Under the pieces are notes generated by a model that saw only the letters and a program-made list of their open reading frames with translations, did not search any database and was not told the DNA's origin. A stretch of 64,000 bases of DNA, from positions 1,208,094 through 1,272,093 of the forward strand of contig CP070774.1 in NCBI GenBank assembly GCA_020346125.1, read 5' to 3'. This DNA comes from Syntrophobacterales bacterium. Its GTDB lineage: Bacteria > Desulfobacterota > BSN033 > WVXP01 > G020346125. The translations under genes and the position numbers were made by a program. Below are positions 45,299-53,501 of this stretch, piece by piece (positions within the stretch are counted from its first letter, which is position 1; the number at the start of each line of letters is the position of its first letter).

Positions 45299-45865
45299 TC
45301 ATAGTCCCAGCTCATCTGATATGGTGGCCATGGCTTTCAGGCTCAGTTCCGCGAACTCCTCCAACGGAATATTGAGCTTTTCACACTTTCGTATGTGCTC
45401 CCTGTTAACGTTTCGGGCAAATTCCTTCTGTTTCATCCGTTTCAAAATAGATTTGGGCTTCACACTGGCGATCTTTTTGTCCGGATAGACCAGAGTCGTC
45501 GCCACCACCATGCCAGTTATACACTCGGCGCAGGTGAGGGCGATATCCAATTCCGTTTTCCGTTCGATTCCCAACGCCTCGGCATTATGAGCCTTAATGG
45601 CATCGACAATCTCCTGGTTTACCCCCTTCTCCTTGAGGATTACCTCGGTCCTCAAACCATGTTGAGGAGGGTTCTCCTTCGTCTCTTCATAATCGAGGTC
45701 ATGAAGTAGTCCGGCAATCCCCCAAGACTCCGCATCCAAACCCAGCCTCTCCGCCAACGCCCTCATAATGGCCTCCGTTGCCAAGCAGTGCCTTCTCAGG
45801 TTCTCGGGCCGTAAGTATTCCTGCATTAATTCGATGGCCTCCAGCCTCGTTATTCCCGCATCCAT
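45299..45865 (-). CDS. HD-domain phosphohydrolase
   Basis: 188 residues. The HD core is LRRHCLATEAIMRALAE, GLLHDLDYEETKENP, QHGLRTEVIL, then AIKAHNAEALG and an aspartate-containing ALTCAECITG segment. It is the short, stand-alone HDIG type without sensor domain; substrate unknown. The start has GGGAGGAT upstream. Both flanks are pyrimidine-rich repeats, so it is an isolated gene. It is distinct from the HD gene at 7519-8100. Confidence 0.82.
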   Translation of the reverse strand: MDAGITRLEAIELMQEYLRPENLRRHCLATEAIMRALAERLGLDAESWGIAGLLHDLDYEETKENPPQHGLRTEVILKEKGVNQEIVDAIKAHNAEALGIERKTELDIALTCAECITGMVVATTLVYPDKKIASVKPKSILKRMKQKEFARNVNREHIRKCEKLNIPLEEFAELSLKAMATISDELGL

Positions 45866-46008
45866 TTCCCATCCTCCCCTCTCATATTAACGGTACATTA
45901 TCCCGTAAAAGAGTATTTCGTCAACCCCAATGGTTGTTGGACGGTAGAGGTTGGAGGTTTGAGGCAAGGATAATATCAAAGGTCAAAACCTAATTCGCAA
46001 ATCCGAAA

Positions 46009-46165
46009 TGTCGACTCTTAACTCTCCATCTCCCACTCTTCATTCCTCATTCTTCATTCTTAATTCTTCATTCCCAACTCTCCATTCTTCACTCACTCCT
46101 TATTCCTTACTCTTGGCTTCACCCTTGACCTCAACCTCAGCCTTAACCTCAATCTGGATTTCTTG
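46009..46165 (+). repeat. Pyrimidine-rich 7-nt-period tract
   Basis: Units such as TCTTAAC, TCTCCAT, TCCCACT, TCTTCAT, TCCTCAT, TCTTCAT, TCTTAAT follow one another, then CTTGACCTCAACCTCAGCC. It has the same character as the tracts at 34.8 and 45.1 kb. The 374-base gap 45866-46239 contains only this tract and short unremarkable DNA. Confidence 0.7.
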
Positions 46166-46239
46166 ACAAAAAAACCTTATCTTTTTAGAGTAATAATGGT
46201 TATTCCTTTCGGTTGCCTTCATTATTGAAGGGGGTGCAA

Positions 46240-46845
46240 ATGGATAGGGCATTTTCGGAAGCTATTGGATTGGAGGTTCCCAGGGATTGTCTATTGATCT
46301 CCGTTGGACTTCCCGGAAGTTGGAAGAGCCCAGTCACCGAGGAAATCGCCAGAATGAAGGGGCATAAAATCCTGAGGTCGGATTTCATCCGCCGGGAAGT
46401 CTTGGAGGGGAAGGACATCTTCGATGAGAAGGTTGCCTCCAACCCGGACAATAGGAGGAGGGTATATGGGGAGATGTTCAAGCGGGCGGAGGCGATGTTG
46501 AAAGGGGGAACAGGGGGACTGATTTTGGATGCCACCTTCTTCACCCAGGAGTTGAGATCGAGGGCCGCAAAACTGGCCCATGAAGCTTCAAAGCCACTGG
46601 TGATTGCCGAATGCGTCTGCACGGAGAAGGCTTCCATCCGGCGTATCTTAAAGAGGACGAAGGAGAACTATGAGTCCAACGCCTTGACCCGGCAGGCCTA
46701 CCTGAATAACAAGAAGATCTTTGAACCGGTAGATATAGACGAGCTCAAGCGAAATTACAGGGATCTCTCCATCACTCAGTTGGCAATCGATACGGAGTTC
46801 GATGATCAACCCCGCTGGCGCGTAACCACCATCAAAAAAAGATAG
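46240..46845 (+). CDS. P-loop kinase-like protein (COG0645 type)
   Basis: 201 residues from ATG 46240, with AAGGGGG upstream. It resembles the small AAA/kinase domain often fused to an APH-like domain. The Walker A region reads GLPGSWKSPVTEEIA; tryptophan replaces the usual glycine before the lysine, so nucleotide binding may be altered. The pattern ILRSDFIRREVL and GLILDATFFTQELRSRA follows the family. It lies 9 bases before the APH-like gene, so the two parts of the usual fusion are separate genes here, with the kinase first. Function unknown. Confidence 0.72.
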   Translation: MDRAFSEAIGLEVPRDCLLISVGLPGSWKSPVTEEIARMKGHKILRSDFIRREVLEGKDIFDEKVASNPDNRRRVYGEMFKRAEAMLKGGTGGLILDATFFTQELRSRAAKLAHEASKPLVIAECVCTEKASIRRILKRTKENYESNALTRQAYLNNKKIFEPVDIDELKRNYRDLSITQLAIDTEFDDQPRWRVTTIKKR

Positions 46846-46854
46846 GGCCCCGAT

Positions 46855-47874
46855 ATGGATTTACAAGCCCTCCAGCAGGCTCTGTTAAACCCGGCCATGT
46901 ACCCCGAACGCCCGAGAAAAGTCGAATTTTCAGAAACACACATCTCCTTACTCTTCTTTACAGAAAATCACGTATATAAGGTGAAGAAGCCCGTTGATTT
47001 TGGCTTCCTAGACTTCACGGATCTTGAAAAACGTAAATTTTACTGCCATCAGGAGGTAGAGCTCAACAGGCGTTTATCTGACGATGTGTATATAGGGGTG
47101 GTTGAAATATCGGAAGAGGATGGGGACATCTCCCTCGATGGGAGAGGGGAGGTCATCGAGTATGCCGTTAAGATGAGGAGGATTTCAGAAGATCTATTGA
47201 TGAGTCGGCTCATTGAAGAGGGGAAGGTAACTGAGCACATGATCGCAAGGGTAGCCGAAAAGCTGGCTGCCTTCTACCGGGCAGCCGAGACCAATGAGGA
47301 GATAAGGAGTTATGGCAAGGCCGAGCGGATCCTGCAGGATACGGATGAGAACTTCTATCAAACTCGTACCTATATCGGGCTTACCATTTCCCGTAATGAC
47401 TTCGAAGCTATTGAAAGGACAACCAATGACTTCTTAAGGGAGAAACGGGCCTCCTTCGAACGAAGGATTGAAGAGGGGAAGGTCAGGGACTGTCACGGAG
47501 ATCTCCGATCGGAGCATATCTACCTGGAGGATGAGATCCTCATCATCGATTGCATTGAATTCAACCAAAGGTTTCGATATACAGATGTTGCAGCAGATAT
47601 CGGCTTCTTGGCCATGGATTTGGATTATCGGGGGAGGAGGGATCTATCACAGTATCTCATCGATTCGTATATTCGCATGAGCGGGGATGGGGACCTCCCT
47701 GAAGTCCTCGATTTTTACAAATGCTACCGGGCTTATGTGAGGGGAAAAGTGGAGAGTTTTAGGCTTGATGATCCAAACATCTCCCCTGGTGAGAAGAATG
47801 AAGCATTGAGTAGAGCTCGCCGGTTCTTTCGCCTCTCCAATGGCTATGCCGTGGATTTACGGGACAGCGGCTGA
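46855..47874 (+). CDS. Aminoglycoside phosphotransferase-like kinase (COG2187 type)
   Basis: 339 residues. The fold is that of APH/choline kinases: VYKVKKPVDFGFLDFTDLEKRKFYC in the N-lobe with the ATP-binding lysine, VRDCHGDLRSEHIYL as the catalytic loop, and ILIIDCIEFNQRFRYTDVAADIGFLAMDL carrying the metal aspartate. This belongs to a widespread group whose substrate is not known; true aminoglycoside resistance should not be assumed. The catalytic loop has histidine where APHs have asparagine. It is paired with the P-loop gene before it. Confidence 0.78.
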   Translation: MDLQALQQALLNPAMYPERPRKVEFSETHISLLFFTENHVYKVKKPVDFGFLDFTDLEKRKFYCHQEVELNRRLSDDVYIGVVEISEEDGDISLDGRGEVIEYAVKMRRISEDLLMSRLIEEGKVTEHMIARVAEKLAAFYRAAETNEEIRSYGKAERILQDTDENFYQTRTYIGLTISRNDFEAIERTTNDFLREKRASFERRIEEGKVRDCHGDLRSEHIYLEDEILIIDCIEFNQRFRYTDVAADIGFLAMDLDYRGRRDLSQYLIDSYIRMSGDGDLPEVLDFYKCYRAYVRGKVESFRLDDPNISPGEKNEALSRARRFFRLSNGYAVDLRDSG

Positions 47875-47907
47875 GGCTTCTATTTCTCTCCGGGAATTTT
47901 TGGCGAT

Positions 47908-48972
47908 ATGGAAAGAAAGAGGACAAGACAGATTTCCATAGGTGGGGTTAAGGTTGGAGGCGATGCCCCTATCTCGGTGCAGTCCATGACCAAAACCGAC
48001 ACTCGGGATGTGGATAAGACCGTGGCCCAGATTCAACGTCTGGAGGCTGCAGGATGTGAAATTGTGAGGGTGGCCATCCCCGATAAGGTGGCCTGCGAAC
48101 GATTCGGCGAGATTCGGGCAAGAATCGAACTCCCTCTCGTGGCTGATATCCACTTCGATCATCGATTGGCCATCAAAGCCGTGGAAAGGGGAGCCGATGC
48201 CATAAGGATTAACCCGGGCACTATCCGAGGGCGAAGAAAAATAGAGGATGTCGTCGGGATAGCCAAGGGCCGGGGAATCCCCATCCGTATTGGAATCAAT
48301 GCCGGTTCACTGGAGAAGGATCTATTGCGTAAATATGGAGGGGCTACCCCTGAGGCTATGGTGGAAAGCGCTCTGCGCTCGATCCATTTCATGGAAACCT
48401 TGGATTTTCATGAGATAAAGGTTTCCCTGAAAGCATCGGATGTAATAAGAACTATCGAGGCCTATCGGCTCATTTCCCGCGAAGTGGATTACCCCTTACA
48501 TCTTGGGGTAACGGAGGCAGGGACGGTTATTCGCGGCACCATCAAATCCTCTATAGGGATCGGCCTCCTCCTCTATGAGGGTATCGGGGATACCCTGAGG
48601 GTTTCGCTGACCGGGGATCCAGTGGAAGAGGTACGGGTCGGCTTTGGTATATTAAGGGCCCTGAACCTTCGCCAGAGAGGACCAGATATTATCTCTTGTC
48701 CCACGTGTGGAAGATGCGAGGTCGATCTTATTCCCATGGCCGAGGAAGTGGAGAGGAGATTGAGCCACCTGCCCGAACCTATTCGGGTCGCCGTCATGGG
48801 TTGTGTGGTGAATGGTCCCGGTGAGGCCCGTGAAGCCGACGTGGGAATCGCCGGTGGAAGGGGAGTGGGATTACTCTTTCGCGAGGGAAAAGTCCTGAGT
48901 AAATACCCCCAAGAGGAACTCATTCAAGCCCTCATAGAGGAAATTGAGAAGATGTTGAAGGGATATGACTAG
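47908..48972 (+). CDS. ispG: HMB-PP synthase (flavodoxin-dependent)
   Basis: 354 residues. IspG makes HMBPP from MEcPP in the MEP pathway and needs a 4Fe-4S cluster: cysteines in CPTCGRC and VMGCVVNGPGEA are present. ISIGGVKVGGDAPISVQSMTKTDTRD is the N-terminal signature. It is the short bacterial form without the plant-type insertion. Thirty-three bases separate it from the kinase gene. IspE of the same pathway is at 30879-31742. Confidence 0.97.
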   Translation: MERKRTRQISIGGVKVGGDAPISVQSMTKTDTRDVDKTVAQIQRLEAAGCEIVRVAIPDKVACERFGEIRARIELPLVADIHFDHRLAIKAVERGADAIRINPGTIRGRRKIEDVVGIAKGRGIPIRIGINAGSLEKDLLRKYGGATPEAMVESALRSIHFMETLDFHEIKVSLKASDVIRTIEAYRLISREVDYPLHLGVTEAGTVIRGTIKSSIGIGLLLYEGIGDTLRVSLTGDPVEEVRVGFGILRALNLRQRGPDIISCPTCGRCEVDLIPMAEEVERRLSHLPEPIRVAVMGCVVNGPGEAREADVGIAGGRGVGLLFREGKVLSKYPQEELIQALIEEIEKMLKGYD

Positions 48973-48975
48973 GGC

Positions 48976-49581
48976 TCACCCCTGTCCGCCGGATAGGTCC
49001 GTCTTTTCCTTGAGCTGCCTCCACGTGTAGTGGATGCGTTGAATAACGGTGATATGGGTGAATACGGCCAGAATCCAGAGAATGGGCACCATCAGGTCAA
49101 AGAGAGCTCCCACCGCGAGGAGCACTATCCTCTCCGGCCTCTCCAAGAGGCCGACGGTGCACTTTTCGATCACTCCTTCCGCCCTGGCTCGGACATAGGG
49201 AACCAGTGCCGTGCCGATAAGGACCACTGAGGTCAAGACAATTATACTGGTTGACCCCGCTCGCGCATAGAAGAGGAGAATTCCCAGGAGCACAATCAGA
49301 TCGGAATAGCGGTCCATTACCGAGTCGAAGAAAGCGCCAAAAGGAGTGGCCCTCCCCTGATTCCTTGCCATCGCCCCATCCATGAGATCACAGAGGCCCG
49401 CGCCCAGGATGGCTAAACCTCCCCCCTTCGAGTATCCGATCGCCAACAGAAAAGCAGCGCCGGCATTGAGGATAAACCCTGAGAAGGTAAGGAGATTTGG
49501 GTTGACGTTTTTCCCCAGCAAGTATTTGGCCACCTTGTAGACATAGGGATCGAGTCTATGGCCGATTTTAGAGCTGATCAT
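48976..49581 (-). CDS. CDP-alcohol phosphatidyltransferase family protein
   Basis: 201 residues with about five or six membrane helices. The catalytic motif DG-x2-AR-x8-G-x3-D-x3-D is complete: DLMDGAMARNQGRATPFGAFFDSVMDRYSD region. Such enzymes join an alcohol (inositol phosphate, glycerol phosphate or other) to CDP-diacylglycerol in the inner membrane. Which alcohol is not clear by eye. It is convergent with ispG (3 bases apart), and a 282-base gap without visible genes separates it from kdsC. Confidence 0.88.
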   Translation of the reverse strand: MISSKIGHRLDPYVYKVAKYLLGKNVNPNLLTFSGFILNAGAAFLLAIGYSKGGGLAILGAGLCDLMDGAMARNQGRATPFGAFFDSVMDRYSDLIVLLGILLFYARAGSTSIIVLTSVVLIGTALVPYVRARAEGVIEKCTVGLLERPERIVLLAVGALFDLMVPILWILAVFTHITVIQRIHYTWRQLKEKTDLSGGQG

Positions 49582-49863
49582 ACCCTGCTGAGTTCCTCTA
49601 CTAAAATGATTGATAGTATAAAGGGACTTTGGAAAATGTCAAAACAAAATAGAGTGATATCTCACAGGAGATCTGAGATTGAAAAAGGTGACGAGCGAGA
49701 AGGCCAAGTCCAGTTGAAACCACCATATTTCATACCCCTGAATCTTTACTGAAGGTCGGTCGGCTTTCCCGTTCCCATCCCCCAAGATGTTGAATGTATG
49801 AGCAAAATCAAAGTGTGGTTGAACCGAAGGAAACAACTACCAGCTCTCCTCTGGCAGTTTGCG

Positions 49864-50424
49864 TCATGATCTCTTCTCTTTGCTCGACGCAAATAGGCCG
49901 TATACTGCCTCTTTCTGTCCTCTCAGTTCCAGTAACCAGTCAATAACCTCGCGAACGGCACCATATCCACCGGGAGCTTGAGTTACGTAAATACTATGTT
50001 CCTTCACCTCAGGAGAAGCATTATGTACCGCAATCGGCAAGCCAACCCGTTTCATCACGGGGAGGTCAAGTACATCATCCCCCACGTAGGCGACCTGAGA
50101 CACATCCAGAGCGTGCTTTTCAAGTAACAAGTTCAAAGCGTCCTCTTTATAGAAATAACCCTGACAAACTTCATCTATTCCCAGTTCTTCCGCGCGACGG
50201 TAAACAGCGGCAGACTCTCGACCGGTAATGATTCCCACCTTCAGCCCCGCTGTCCGCGCCAAGGTCACGCCCATGCCGTCTCTAACATCAAATCTCTTGG
50301 CCTCGCCTTTTTCCTCTATCAGAATAATGCCGCCGTCCGTCATGACACCATCTACGTCAAAGAGCAACAGATGTAAGCCAACGGCCCGTCGTTTGATCTC
50401 ATCCTGTTCCAGCTCCAGCATCAT
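49864..50424 (-). CDS. kdsC: Kdo-8-phosphate phosphatase
   Basis: About 186 residues from the tandem ATG at 50424/50421, behind AGGGGG; the frame extends 16 codons further into the upstream gene. KdsC is a C0-type HAD that removes phosphate from Kdo-8-phosphate. FDVDGVMTDGGI holds the nucleophile, GIITGRES the second motif, and VGDDVLDLPVM the metal aspartates. It is the last gene of the kdsB-kdsA-X-kdsC operon, 7 bases after the transaldolase-CBS gene. Confidence 0.94.
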   Translation of the reverse strand: MMLELEQDEIKRRAVGLHLLLFDVDGVMTDGGIILIEEKGEAKRFDVRDGMGVTLARTAGLKVGIITGRESAAVYRRAEELGIDEVCQGYFYKEDALNLLLEKHALDVSQVAYVGDDVLDLPVMKRVGLPIAVHNASPEVKEHSIYVTQAPGGYGAVREVIDWLLELRGQKEAVYGLFASSKEKRS

Positions 50425-50431
50425 ATTCCCC

Positions 50432-51454
50432 CTAATCAACCAAACCATCGCGGAGCAAGTCTTGGACATCAATCATTCCCACTGGTTTTTCCTGGACGTC
50501 CACCACGACAAGGTTATCGACCTTAGCCTGGCGCATGAGTTTCACCGCATCTTGTAAGATAGTTTCTTCGGGCAAACATTTTGGATTTCGCGACATAAGA
50601 CGGGCCACTTTCTCGTGGGCCAGATCCTTATGGTCAATCGCACGGCGCAAATCGCCGTCGGTTAGTATGCCGATAAGTCGCCCTTCCTCATTTACCACGG
50701 AGACGGCCCCGAGCTTCGACTTTGTCATCTCGATTGCAGCCTCTGCTATTGTAGCATTCTCGGTAACAATCGGGTTCTCAGGTCGGATGAACTGGCGCAC
50801 GGTGTATGTGGTCAGCTTGGTATGGATGCTGAAGTCGCTGATGCCGTGACCGGTGAGCACATTGTCAGATAGGATCCTAAGGACCTTCCACGGAAAAGTG
50901 ATCGCATGCGCGCCGCAGAGGATAGCCATGCGCACGTGGTCAAGATGGCGTACCGAAGACACCATGACCTTAGCAGGATACCGATATCGCTCCACCATGT
51001 TAACCACTTGTTCGATCAGGGCAAAGGAATCATGTCCTTGATCGTGGAGACGGCCTACCAGAGGACAGATGTAGCTTGCTCCTGATGCTGCAGCCAGATA
51101 TGCCTGGGTGAGGGTATAAACCAAATGAATATTAGTCTTGTATCCCCCTTGAGTTAGGCGACAGGCTGCCTTGAGCCCCTCGTTAGTGACCGGGATTTTG
51201 AAGACTGGTGGTCTTGCGAGCCCTGGCAATGCGGATAAGCGTTCGGCCTCGGCGAGGATTTGTGAATACGTTTCCCCCAAGGCCTCAACGTGCAACTGGT
51301 TAGCAATCTTCGATAATTCTACAATGGTGCTGTCCACGTCTTTGATGCCATGTTGATGCATAAAAGTCGGCGTCGTCGTAATTCCCTCCATAAAACCAAA
51401 CTCGGCTGCGGCCTTGATTTCATCGAAGTCTACTGAGTCAATGAAGAGCTCCAT
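50432..51454 (-). CDS. Transaldolase/F6P-aldolase-like enzyme fused to KdsD-type CBS pair
   Basis: 340 residues. Residues 1-215 match the small transaldolase/fructose-6-phosphate aldolase (TalC/FSA) barrel: D6 in LFIDSVD, K86 in FKIPVT as Schiff-base lysine, R135, and S166 in MVSS align with FSA positions; T28 replaces the FSA asparagine. Residues about 216-340 are two CBS motifs with GILTDGDLRRAI and a C-terminus VQDLLRDGLVD, which is how KdsD/KpsF isomerases end. The SIS isomerase domain of KdsD is absent. It lies 2 bases after kdsA and 7 before kdsC, in the slot usually held by kdsD. Role inferred: supply of arabinose 5-phosphate by aldol chemistry, or regulation of sugar phosphate flow into Kdo. 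Confidence 0.85.
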   Translation of the reverse strand: MELFIDSVDFDEIKAAAEFGFMEGITTTPTFMHQHGIKDVDSTIVELSKIANQLHVEALGETYSQILAEAERLSALPGLARPPVFKIPVTNEGLKAACRLTQGGYKTNIHLVYTLTQAYLAAASGASYICPLVGRLHDQGHDSFALIEQVVNMVERYRYPAKVMVSSVRHLDHVRMAILCGAHAITFPWKVLRILSDNVLTGHGISDFSIHTKLTTYTVRQFIRPENPIVTENATIAEAAIEMTKSKLGAVSVVNEEGRLIGILTDGDLRRAIDHKDLAHEKVARLMSRNPKCLPEETILQDAVKLMRQAKVDNLVVVDVQEKPVGMIDVQDLLRDGLVD

Positions 51455-51456
51455 GA

Positions 51457-52296
51457 TTACACCTCTTTTACGATGGAGTTAATCTCGAGGAGAGGTTTAA
51501 GGTACTCCTCGAGGTCACTAAGATACATTTGGCTCGATGCATCACATTTTGCATCCGGCGGGTTAGGGTGGCATTCAATGAACAGGCCATCCACACCGGC
51601 TGCCACACCTGCGCGTCCCAGAACGGACAGATATTCCCGATTGCCCCCCCGAGGATCAGCACTTGGAATGCCGTACCGGCGTATGGAATGTGTAACGTCA
51701 AAAACAAGCGGATATCCAGTCTGACGCATAATGTGAAAGCTTCGTGGATCAACGATCAGATCGTTGTAGCCAAAGGTGTATCCTCGTTCCGTCACCAGGA
51801 TGCGATGATTTCCCATGCACTCCACTTTCTTGACAGGTTTGGAAATGTTCTCCGGAGCGAGAAACTGACCACGTTTGATATTAATCGCCTTGCCAGTTAG
51901 TGCTACCGCCTCTGTCAAGTCCGTCTGCATGCATAAGTAGGCAGGAATCTGAATCACGTCGAGTACCTGGCCTGCTGTCGGAACTTGTCCAACATAATGA
52001 ACGTCCGACATAATTGGCAAACCAAACGCATGACGGATGCCTTCCAGAATCTTCAAGCCCTCCTCCAGTCCCGGCCCGCGGTAGTGTTCCCTCGCACTCC
52101 GGTTGTCCTTTTGGAACGAACTTTTGAAGATTACTGGTATGTCAAGTCGTCCGCTCACCCGCTCGAGAACTTCAGCAGTGCGTTTCATCACATCATCTTC
52201 TTCGATCACACATGGACCGGAGATCAGAAAAAGTGGAACTTCGCCACACCGTATTCCGCAAATTTCCACGCTTGTCACCTGGCCAATCAGTTTCAT
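51457..52296 (-). CDS. kdsA: Kdo-8-phosphate synthase
   Basis: 279 residues from ATG 52296 behind GAGGA; a TTG four codons upstream is also in frame. KdsA condenses arabinose 5-phosphate with PEP. FLISGPCVIEED has cysteine where E. coli has asparagine, and FDVTHS, FIECHPNP and KCDASSQ give the other metal ligands, so this is the metal-dependent class as in Aquifex. The substrate-binding FKSSFQKDNRSA is present. It sits between kdsB and the transaldolase-CBS gene, 14 bases after kdsB. Confidence 0.95.
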   Translation of the reverse strand: MKLIGQVTSVEICGIRCGEVPLFLISGPCVIEEDDVMKRTAEVLERVSGRLDIPVIFKSSFQKDNRSAREHYRGPGLEEGLKILEGIRHAFGLPIMSDVHYVGQVPTAGQVLDVIQIPAYLCMQTDLTEAVALTGKAINIKRGQFLAPENISKPVKKVECMGNHRILVTERGYTFGYNDLIVDPRSFHIMRQTGYPLVFDVTHSIRRYGIPSADPRGGNREYLSVLGRAGVAAGVDGLFIECHPNPPDAKCDASSQMYLSDLEEYLKPLLEINSIVKEV

Positions 52297-52310
52297 ATCT
52301 ATCCTCAATA

Positions 52311-53078
52311 CTACCCTGATTCTTGCTGTGGTTGTGACGCTAAGATACGGCGCACCTGGGCGAGATCCTCAGCCGTATCCACCGCTATCTGTCGAAACCT
52401 GGTCTTGATGGTATATATGCTGTAACCTGCTTCGAGGAATCGGAGTTGCTCCAGCTTCTCGGCCTGCTCCAATTGACTTGGCGGCAGTGATGCATCGAAC
52501 TCCTCCAACACGTGCCGCCTAAAGCCGTAGATTCCATACTGTGCCCAGAGAGCTGCTCGTTTCGGCCACTCAGCAAGCGGGGCATCGCGCACATGGGGAA
52601 TAGGACTGCGCGAGAAGTACAGCGCACGGCCATCGTTTCCGCATACTACTTTTGCAAGACCCGGGTCAATCCGATCGGAAACCTCGGTAATTCGGAACAC
52701 GGGAGTAACTATATCGGCTCTGTTGTTCTGGAAGCTCCGTACGAGCTCGTCAATCAACTCCGGCTCAACGAGTGGTTGATCTCCCTGAATATTAACAACG
52801 ATCTCGGCATCTATCTTGTTTACAATTGAAGCGATGCGGGCCGTCCCCGAGGGCAGATTGGGGGAGGTCAGTATGACTGCTACTCCCCACTCCCGCACTA
52901 TACGTATCACCTCTTTGCTGTCTGTTGCTACAAGCACACGGTTAATGCTTTGGGCTAAACTGGCGCGCTCGTACACGTGTCGGATCATCGGTTTGCCAGC
53001 TATGTCAGCCAGGACCTTACGCGGTAGTCGAGTGGACTGTAAACGCGCCGGGATAACGGCGACCGCTCTTTTTTCCAT
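52311..53078 (-). CDS. kdsB: CMP-Kdo synthetase
   Basis: 255 residues. KdsB activates Kdo with CTP to CMP-Kdo for lipid A glycosylation. VIPARLQSTRLPRKVLADIAGKPMI is the nucleotide-binding start, VVNIQGDQPLVEPELI the central motif, and ALYFSRSPIPH plus the YGIYGFRR segment follow. It is the first gene of the Kdo operon; AGGTG precedes the ATG. The codon choice of this operon looks different from that of its flanks (more CGC and GCG), a qualitative impression. Confidence 0.95.
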   Translation of the reverse strand: MEKRAVAVIPARLQSTRLPRKVLADIAGKPMIRHVYERASLAQSINRVLVATDSKEVIRIVREWGVAVILTSPNLPSGTARIASIVNKIDAEIVVNIQGDQPLVEPELIDELVRSFQNNRADIVTPVFRITEVSDRIDPGLAKVVCGNDGRALYFSRSPIPHVRDAPLAEWPKRAALWAQYGIYGFRRHVLEEFDASLPPSQLEQAEKLEQLRFLEAGYSIYTIKTRFRQIAVDTAEDLAQVRRILASQPQQESG

Positions 53079-53501
53079 AGCTCAACACCTGATAAGCGTC
53101 AACATCCGGAGACGAAATCGCTCCTTATTCAAAGCACCGCAACGCCATTATTATACCGTGACTCACTCCCCGGTGATAGAATACCTCAAGTTTACAGGCA
53201 GTGCGGCCGTACGTCAACTGTTGTCTGATAAAGTCTCCCCTCACAGCCAGTCCCCGCGGCGAGAAAGTAAGATGGTAAACATCTTCGTAATTCCCAGGAA
53301 GGGTGAGAATCGTGTCACAGGAGATGGGCCGCGTATGATAGTGACCGACAAATGGACCTTTATCGAACATAATAAAACGGAGTGATGAAGGCATCACCAG
53401 CGTATTGCCCCTGAGCTATTGGTTTCGATCCACCGATGCACATAATTTGACACGCCTTCTTTCCTATGATATGGGTCCCATGAGGAGGATTTTTATTAGG
53501 C
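53079..53501. other. Intergenic region upstream of the Kdo operon
   Basis: 423 bases between the divergent kdsB and phosphatase genes. The minus strand has TATAAT (53150-53155 on the plus numbering) as a possible kds -10 element without a good -35. A 90-codon minus-strand frame (53125-53397) crosses it, but I recognise nothing in it. No repeat of the families above is seen here. Confidence 0.4.

Noticed and set aside
46855-47874. Aminoglycoside resistance gene
   Set aside because: Only the fold is shared; this group is a housekeeping-type family of unknown substrate and the context shows no resistance cassette.
53147-53176. Sequence similar to a lambda-type operator near a TATAAT
   Set aside because: Resemblance is to a single half-site only, and no phage repressor or prophage gene is nearby.
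53125-53397. 90-codon minus-strand frame upstream of kdsB
   Set aside because: No recognised motif, no clear start site, and it crosses the likely promoter region of the Kdo operon; kept only as part of the intergenic description.
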